Shown here: positions 60,048 to 64,000 of the stretch, one piece after another
How positions within the stretch are numbered: position 1 is the first letter of the stretch
How the letters are laid out: each line of letters begins with the position of its first letter
Notes under the pieces: generated by a model
Databases searched by the model: none
Seen by the model: the letters and a program-made list of their open reading frames with translations, nothing else
What the model was told of the DNA's origin: nothing
Position numbers and translations under genes: made by a program
Source of the DNA: Geodermatophilus sp. DSM 45219
GTDB taxonomy: Bacteria; Actinomycetota; Actinomycetes; Mycobacteriales; Geodermatophilaceae
Assembly (NCBI RefSeq): GCF_900104025.1
Contig: NZ_FNIQ01000002.1
Span: 124,001-188,000 of the forward strand
Length of the DNA: 64,000 nt
Direction of reading: 5' to 3'

Positions 60048-61148
60048 TCAGAGCAGCGGGAGCTGCTCGCCCGCCGGCTCGGCGACGGGCCGGCCCCTGG
60101 GCCGGGTCGCCGGCAGGCTGCCGGCGGGGAACGCGCGGTCGGCGTCGCCGGGGATGCCGGCGGGTGTCCCGTCCGCCCCGCGCGCCGCTCCCCCGGCCTG
60201 CCGGTCCAGCCCGTACCGGGCCAGCAACGGCGCGACCCGCTGCTCCAGCCAGGTCCGGTACTCCGGCGCCACCACGGCCCCCCGGCGGTAGAGCTGCTGG
60301 TAGCGCGGTACGAGCTGCGGGTGCTCGCGTGCCAGCCACGCGGAGAACCACTCCCGGGCGCCCGGACGCAGGTGCAGCGGGACGACGGTGACCCCGGTCG
60401 CGCCGGCCTCCGCGATCGCCCCCAGCGCGGCGTCGAGGTCGGCCAGCCGGTCGGTGAGGCCGGGCAGCACCGGGGCGAGGAACACCCCGCAGGACAGCCC
60501 CGCGTCGGCGATGGCCCGGACCAGCTCCAGGCGGGCCCGCGGGCCGGGCACCCCGGGCTCGAGCGAGGCGTGCAGGTCGTCGTCCCAGACGGCCAGGGAG
60601 ACGCCGAGGCCGATCGGGACGTCGCGGGCCGCCGCGGCCAGGAGCGGCAGGTCGCGCCGCAGCAGCGTGCCCTTCGTCAGGATCGACAACGGCGTGCCTG
60701 CGGCGGCCAGCGCGCCGATCACGCCGGGCATCAGCCGGTAGCGTCCCTCGGCACGCTGGTAGGGGTCGGTGTTCGTGCCCAGTGCGACGTGCTCCCGCCG
60801 CCAGGACGGCCGGGCGAGCTCGCGGCGCAGGACGTCGACCAGGTTGGTCTTCACGACCACCTGGGTGTCGAAGTCCTTCCCGGTGTCCAGCTCCAGCCAC
60901 TGGTGCGTCCCACGGGCAAAGCAGTAGACGCACGAATGCGAGCAGCCCCGGTAGGGGTTGATCGTCCAGCGGAACGGCACCGCCGAGTCGCCGGGCACCT
61001 CGTTGAGCGCGCTCTTGCTACGCACCTCGTGGAAGGTCAGCCCGGGGAACTCCGGCACCTGCACGCTGCGCAGCAGGCCGCGCATCGACGGCATGCCGGG
61101 CAGCGTCGCCGGCTCCTCGGCGTCCAGCCGCTGGGCGTCCCACCGCAT
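60048..61148 (-). CDS. Rv2578c-family radical SAM protein
   Basis: The 366-aa protein has INPYRGCSHSCVYCFARGTHQWLELDTGKDFDTQVVVK. C-x3-C-x2-C (CSHSCVYC) binds the [4Fe-4S] cluster that cleaves S-adenosylmethionine. VALGTNTDPYQRAEGRYRLMPGVI and SILTKGTLLRRDLPLL are typical of the Rv2578c/SplB-like (COG1533) group. Relatives include DNA photoproduct lyases. The start at 61148 (MRWDAQ) matches that group; MTGMRWD from 61157 is possible. An SOS-like box directly upstream suggests DNA-damage induction, fitting a repair role. Confidence 0.9.
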   Translation of the reverse strand: MRWDAQRLDAEEPATLPGMPSMRGLLRSVQVPEFPGLTFHEVRSKSALNEVPGDSAVPFRWTINPYRGCSHSCVYCFARGTHQWLELDTGKDFDTQVVVKTNLVDVLRRELARPSWRREHVALGTNTDPYQRAEGRYRLMPGVIGALAAAGTPLSILTKGTLLRRDLPLLAAAARDVPIGLGVSLAVWDDDLHASLEPGVPGPRARLELVRAIADAGLSCGVFLAPVLPGLTDRLADLDAALGAIAEAGATGVTVVPLHLRPGAREWFSAWLAREHPQLVPRYQQLYRRGAVVAPEYRTWLEQRVAPLLARYGLDRQAGGAARGADGTPAGIPGDADRAFPAGSLPATRPRGRPVAEPAGEQLPLL

Positions 61149-61157
61149 GCCGGTCAT

Positions 61158-61173
61158 CCGAACACACGTTCGA
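61158..61173. promoter_or_regulatory. LexA (SOS) box upstream of the radical SAM gene
   Basis: CCGAACACACGTTCGA matches the actinobacterial SOS consensus TCGAAC-n4-GTTCGA at 11 of 12 fixed positions, and lies 10 bases upstream of the ATG at 61148. I recall mycobacterial Rv2578c being among LexA-site genes, which would agree. LexA binding here is inferred. Confidence 0.7.
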
Positions 61174-61198
61174 TCCGGTGTCCAGCGGGCGGCCCCGG

Positions 61199-61678
61199 CT
61201 ACAGCGGCGGGCGGTCCTCGTAGGAGGTGGACAGCACCACCGTCGTCCGCGTGGTGACGTTGGCGGTCTGCCGGATGGTGCGCAACAGCACCTCCAGCGC
61301 GTCGGGGGACGACGTCCGGACCTTGAGCAGGTAGCTCTCCACCCCGGCGACCGCGTGGCAGGCCTCGATCTCCGGCAGGTGGGCCAGCAGCGCCGGGGCC
61401 TCGTCCGGGGTGGCGGCGTCGGTCGGGGTGATGGCGACGAACGCCGTCAGCCCGAGGCCGAGGGCCCGTGCGTCGAGCTTGGCGTGGTAGCCGGTGATCA
61501 GCCCGCGCTGCTCCAGCCGGCGCACCCGCTGGTGCACCGCCGACACCGACAGGCCCACCCGCTCGGCGAGCTCGGTGTAGCTGGCGCGCCCGTCGCGGGC
61601 GAGCGCGGCGAGCAGCGCCCGGTCGACGTCGCCGGAGGTGACCGGCCCGGGGTCAGCCGGGGAGGACGACGAGCTCAC
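61199..61678 (-). CDS. Lrp/AsnC-family transcriptional regulator
   Basis: The 159-aa regulator has an HTH (VDRALLAALARDGRASYTELAERVGLSVSAVHQRVRRLEQRGLITGYHAKLDARALGL) and an Lrp effector domain (AFVAITPTDAATPDEAPALLAHLPEIEACHAVAGVESYLLKVRTSSPDALEVLLRTIRQTANVTTRTTVVLSTSYEDRPP). It probably senses an amino acid. The GTG start lies within the end of the upstream M24 peptidase gene (26-base overlap), so the two are one transcript. A link to peptide-derived amino acids is inferred. Confidence 0.93.
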   Translation of the reverse strand: MSSSSSPADPGPVTSGDVDRALLAALARDGRASYTELAERVGLSVSAVHQRVRRLEQRGLITGYHAKLDARALGLGLTAFVAITPTDAATPDEAPALLAHLPEIEACHAVAGVESYLLKVRTSSPDALEVLLRTIRQTANVTTRTTVVLSTSYEDRPPL

Positions 61679-62798
61679 GCGGGCCCTCGTTGAGCGCGGT
61701 GGCGCCGTCGGGGGTGCAGACGACGATGTCCTCGATGCGGGCGCCGCAGCGGCCCGGCAGGTAGATGCCCGGCTCGACGGAGAAGGCCATCCCCGCCACC
61801 AGGGGCAGCTCGTTGCCCGCGACGATGTAGGGCGCCTCGTGGGTGTCCAGGCCGATGCCGTGCCCGGTGCGGTGGATGAAGTACTCGCCCCACCCCGCCG
61901 CGGTGATCACCTCGCGCGCGGCGGCGTCCACCTGCTCGGCGGTCACCCCGGGCCGGACGGCGGCCGTCGCGGCCCGCTGGGCCTCCTGCAGCACGGCGTA
62001 CCACTCGGCGACCTCGCCGTCCGGGTCGCGGCCGACCGCGTAGGTGCGGGTGCAATCTGACCGGTAGCCGGTGGCCGTCTCCCCGCCGATGTCGACCACG
62101 ACGACGTCGCCGGCCCCGACCACCCGGTCCGACAGCTCGTGGTGCGGGCTCGCGCCGTTGGGCCCGGAGCCGACGATCGTGAAGTCCACCGACACGTGGC
62201 CCTCGGCGAGGATCGCCGCGGCGATGTCGGCCCCGACCTCCGCCTCGGTGCGCCCGGCCCGCAGCCACTCCCCCATCCGCGCGTGCACCCGGTCGATGGC
62301 CGCACCGGCGGCGGCCAGCTCGGCGACCTCGGCCGGCGTCTTCACCATCCGCAGCCGGTCGACGACCGGGCTGCCCAGCTCCAGCGCCGCCCCGGGCAGC
62401 GCGCCCTGCACGCCGAGCGCGTGCAGGGCCCAGGTGCGGTCGCCGACGGCCACGCGCGCGGGCGCGGACCCCAGGCGGGCCGTGGCCGCGCCGGCCAGCA
62501 GCGCGAACGGGTCGTCGGTCTCGTCCCAGGCCAGCACCTCCAGGCCGAGGGCGCCGGCCGGGCTGGCCTCGACCATCGGCGCCTCCAGCCGTGGGACGAC
62601 GAGGAAGGGCTCGCCGCGCCGCGGCACCGCGAGCGCGGTCAGCCGCTCCATGGCGTGGGCGTCGTAGCCGCACAGGTAGCGCAGGTCCGAGCCCGGGGTG
62701 ACGACGAGCAGGTCGACCCCCGTCTCGTCGGCCACCTCCCGCGCGGTGCGCACGCGGTCGAGGGTCACCAGCGGCTGGGACGCGGTCGGGGCGGGCAC
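61653..62798 (-). CDS. M24-family Xaa-Pro-type aminopeptidase
   Basis: The 381-aa protein has a creatinase-like N-terminal domain and a pita-bread C-terminal domain with VVVDIGGETATGYRSDCTRTYAVG, FIHRTGHGIGLDTHEAPYIV, AFSVEPGIYLPGRCGARIEDIVV. The five metal ligands (D, D, H, E, E) are all present. It releases an N-terminal residue before proline from peptides. The GTG start is at 62798. It is upstream of Lrp and divergent from the 5'-3' exonuclease gene by 57 bases. Confidence 0.92.
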   Translation of the reverse strand: MPAPTASQPLVTLDRVRTAREVADETGVDLLVVTPGSDLRYLCGYDAHAMERLTALAVPRRGEPFLVVPRLEAPMVEASPAGALGLEVLAWDETDDPFALLAGAATARLGSAPARVAVGDRTWALHALGVQGALPGAALELGSPVVDRLRMVKTPAEVAELAAAGAAIDRVHARMGEWLRAGRTEAEVGADIAAAILAEGHVSVDFTIVGSGPNGASPHHELSDRVVGAGDVVVVDIGGETATGYRSDCTRTYAVGRDPDGEVAEWYAVLQEAQRAATAAVRPGVTAEQVDAAAREVITAAGWGEYFIHRTGHGIGLDTHEAPYIVAGNELPLVAGMAFSVEPGIYLPGRCGARIEDIVVCTPDGATALNEGPRELVVLPG

Positions 62799-62855
62799 GA
62801 CCGGAGCGTAACCAGCGCACCCGACGGTCGGCCCTGCTCGTTACCGTCCCGAGTC

Positions 62856-63782
62856 GTGACGACGATGCTGCTGGACGCCGCGAGCCTCTACTTCCGCGCG
62901 TTCTACGGGGTGCCCACGAGCGTCACCTCCCCCGACGGCCGCCCGGTCAACGCCGTCCGGGGGTTCCTGGACATGACCGCCCGGCTGGTCACCGCCCACG
63001 CCCCCGACCGGCTGGTCGCCTGCTGGGACGACGACTGGCGGCCGGCGTTCCGCGTCGAGGCGCTGCCGTCGTACAAGGCGCACCGGCTGTCCCCCGACGG
63101 CGGCGAGGAGACCCCGGACGAGCTCGGCCCGCAGGTGCCGGTCCTGGTCGAGGTGCTCGCCGCGGCCGGGCTGGCGCGGGTCGGCGCCCCGGGCTACGAG
63201 GCCGACGACGTCATCGGCACGCTGGCCACCCGGGCCCGCGGCCCGGTCGACGTCGTCACCGGCGACCGCGACCTGTTCCAGCTGGTGGACGACGCACGCT
63301 GCGTGCGCGTCCTGTACACCGCCCGCGGCATCACCGACCTCGACCTGGTCGACGAGGCCGCCGTGACCGCGAAGTACGGCATCCCGGGGCGCGCCTACGC
63401 CGACTTCGCCGTCCTGCGCGGCGACCCCAGCGACGGGCTGCCCGGGGTGGCGGGCATCGGCGCGAAGACCGCCGCCGCGCTGATCACCGAGTTCGGCGAC
63501 CTGGCCGGCATCCGCGCGGCCGCCGCGCGCACCGTCGTCCCGGAGCCGCCGCTGACCGCCGCCGTCCTCAAGCGGCTGCACGCGGGTTCGGACTACCTCG
63601 ACGCCGCCCCGGTGGTCGTCGCCGTCGCCCGCGACATCGACCTGCCGGCGGTCGACGGCGCGCTCCCCCGCCGGCCGGCCGACCCCGACGCGCTGGCGGC
63701 CCTGGCCGCCGCGCACGGCATCGAGTCCTCCCTCAGGCGGCTCGGTGCGGCGCTGGGCTGGCCGGCGGACGTGCTGGGCTGA
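62856..63782 (+). CDS. 5'-3' exonuclease (Pol I-type FEN domain, stand-alone)
   Basis: The 308-aa protein is the flap-nuclease domain of Pol I by itself: MLLDAASLYFRAFYGVP (first acidic residue near the N-terminus), YEADDVIGTLATRARGPVDVVTGDRDLFQLVDD (EADD, GDRD), and the H3TH region VLRGDPSDGLPGVAGIGAKTAAALITEFGDLAGI. It cleaves 5' flaps. Stand-alone copies are common in actinobacteria. GTG start at 62856; TTACCG at 62841-62846 is a possible -10 for a leaderless transcript. The other Pol I-like part (exo-polymerase) lies at 14240. Confidence 0.92.
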   Translation: MTTMLLDAASLYFRAFYGVPTSVTSPDGRPVNAVRGFLDMTARLVTAHAPDRLVACWDDDWRPAFRVEALPSYKAHRLSPDGGEETPDELGPQVPVLVEVLAAAGLARVGAPGYEADDVIGTLATRARGPVDVVTGDRDLFQLVDDARCVRVLYTARGITDLDLVDEAAVTAKYGIPGRAYADFAVLRGDPSDGLPGVAGIGAKTAAALITEFGDLAGIRAAAARTVVPEPPLTAAVLKRLHAGSDYLDAAPVVVAVARDIDLPAVDGALPRRPADPDALAALAAAHGIESSLRRLGAALGWPADVLG

Positions 63783-63785
63783 GGT

Positions 63786-64000
63786 TCAGACCTCTTCCCA
63801 GGTGTAGGCCGCCGTCTGCTCGTCGGTGATGACGATGCGGATGGTGACCTCCTCGTCGTCGGCCGTGGTGCCGGTGCACTCGTAGTCCGCGCCCTGCTCG
63901 ACCTGCATCTCGTCGTCGCAGGTCAGGTCGACCGCGACGCCCTCGATCTCCTGGAACTGCTCGGCGACGTCGTCCTCGACGGCCGAGGTGTCCAGCACGG
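63786..64000 (-). CDS. DUF4333 domain-containing protein, C-terminal part, runs off the right edge
   Basis: The minus-strand frame ends at 63786 and is open to the edge. The visible 71 codons read VEDDVAEQFQEIEGVAVDLTCDDEMQVEQGADYECTGTTADDEEVTIRIVITDEQTAAYTWEEV. This is the DUF4333 pattern with the two cysteines (LTCDD and YECTG). Such proteins are exported lipoproteins or membrane-anchored, usually with a signal or TM upstream, which lies beyond the window. Function unknown. Confidence 0.8.
   Translation of the reverse strand, partial: VLDTSAVEDDVAEQFQEIEGVAVDLTCDDEMQVEQGADYECTGTTADDEEVTIRIVITDEQTAAYTWEEV

Noticed and set aside
59000-60050. The recombinase-like gene as a phage or integrative-element integrase
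   Set aside because: There is no tRNA, no att repeats, no other mobile genes, and the first catalytic Arg appears missing. Composition matches its neighbours.

Overview
The window is 64 kb of very GC-rich DNA with strong third-position G/C bias, frequent GTG starts and many leaderless or four-base-overlap gene starts. The content is typical of Actinobacteria: RbpA, FHA/GarA, FtsR-type MerR, Rv1733c-, Rv2578c- and DUF6194-type proteins, and separate Lnt and Ppm genes. The mix resembles a soil or stone actinomycete of the Geodermatophilaceae (Blastococcus, Geodermatophilus, Modestobacter). That placement is inference; no rRNA or tRNA is present.

Layout. 1-420: start of a BCCT transporter gene. 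750-6547: putative catabolic operon (two DUF1185 proteins, alpha/beta hydrolase, aldehyde dehydrogenase, tautomerase, LLM flavin oxidoreductase) facing a second hydrolase and an ABM monooxygenase. 6.6-11.8 kb: APC permease, MBL hydrolase, Rv1733c-type membrane protein, quinone oxidoreductase, and an SDR divergent from a MarR regulator over a perfect palindrome. 11.8-12.7 kb: decayed locus with a MarR fragment butted against a membrane-protein fragment. 12.8-23.5 kb: stress and regulatory genes (F420-type reductase, Usp, Pol I-like exonuclease-polymerase, PAS/SpoIIE phosphatase, MarR-GNAT fusion, double-MerR, XRE). 23.7-35.6 kb: one long forward block, EF-G2, then the mycobacterial Rv1822-Rv1832-like cluster (phosphatidyltransferase, DUF881, small basic protein, DUF881, GcvH, GarA, FtsR, DUF151, MerR, GcvP). 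35.7-44.6 kb: CoaA, acetyltransferase, serine hydrolase, PEBP, beta-phosphoglucomutase plus GH65 phosphorylase, M50-like protease and a VOC protein.

44.9-46 kb is the structural centre. A Phd/VapC toxin-antitoxin pair lies 26 bp from a clear XerCD dif site (45622-45649), so this window holds the chromosome terminus. 46-64 kb: lipoprotein, GDPD, MFS, thymidine kinase, RbpA, FxsA, Ppm/Lnt, amidohydrolase, PlsC, a GCS2-type ligase, an unusual recombinase-fold-like gene, an SOS-boxed radical SAM protein, Lrp, an M24 peptidase, a 5'-3' exonuclease and a partial DUF4333 gene.

The most interesting observation is a non-coding motif, GTTSGGSATAACGG (often followed by TAGTAT or TACGAT). It occurs six times plus one degenerate copy, always between genes. 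All copies left of dif point one way (18665, 23240, 35624, 36490, 44193) and both copies right of dif point the other way (59054, 59991). The two right-hand copies bracket a 285-aa gene of unknown function that has a helix-turn-helix-like stretch and a degenerate tyrosine-recombinase-like core. One copy overlaps that gene's probable leaderless promoter. By analogy with tus and TerB in E. coli, this could be an undescribed terminus system (fork trap, translocase-orienting sequence or terminus organiser) with its own DNA-binding protein. The polarity and placement are visible; the function is a hypothesis.
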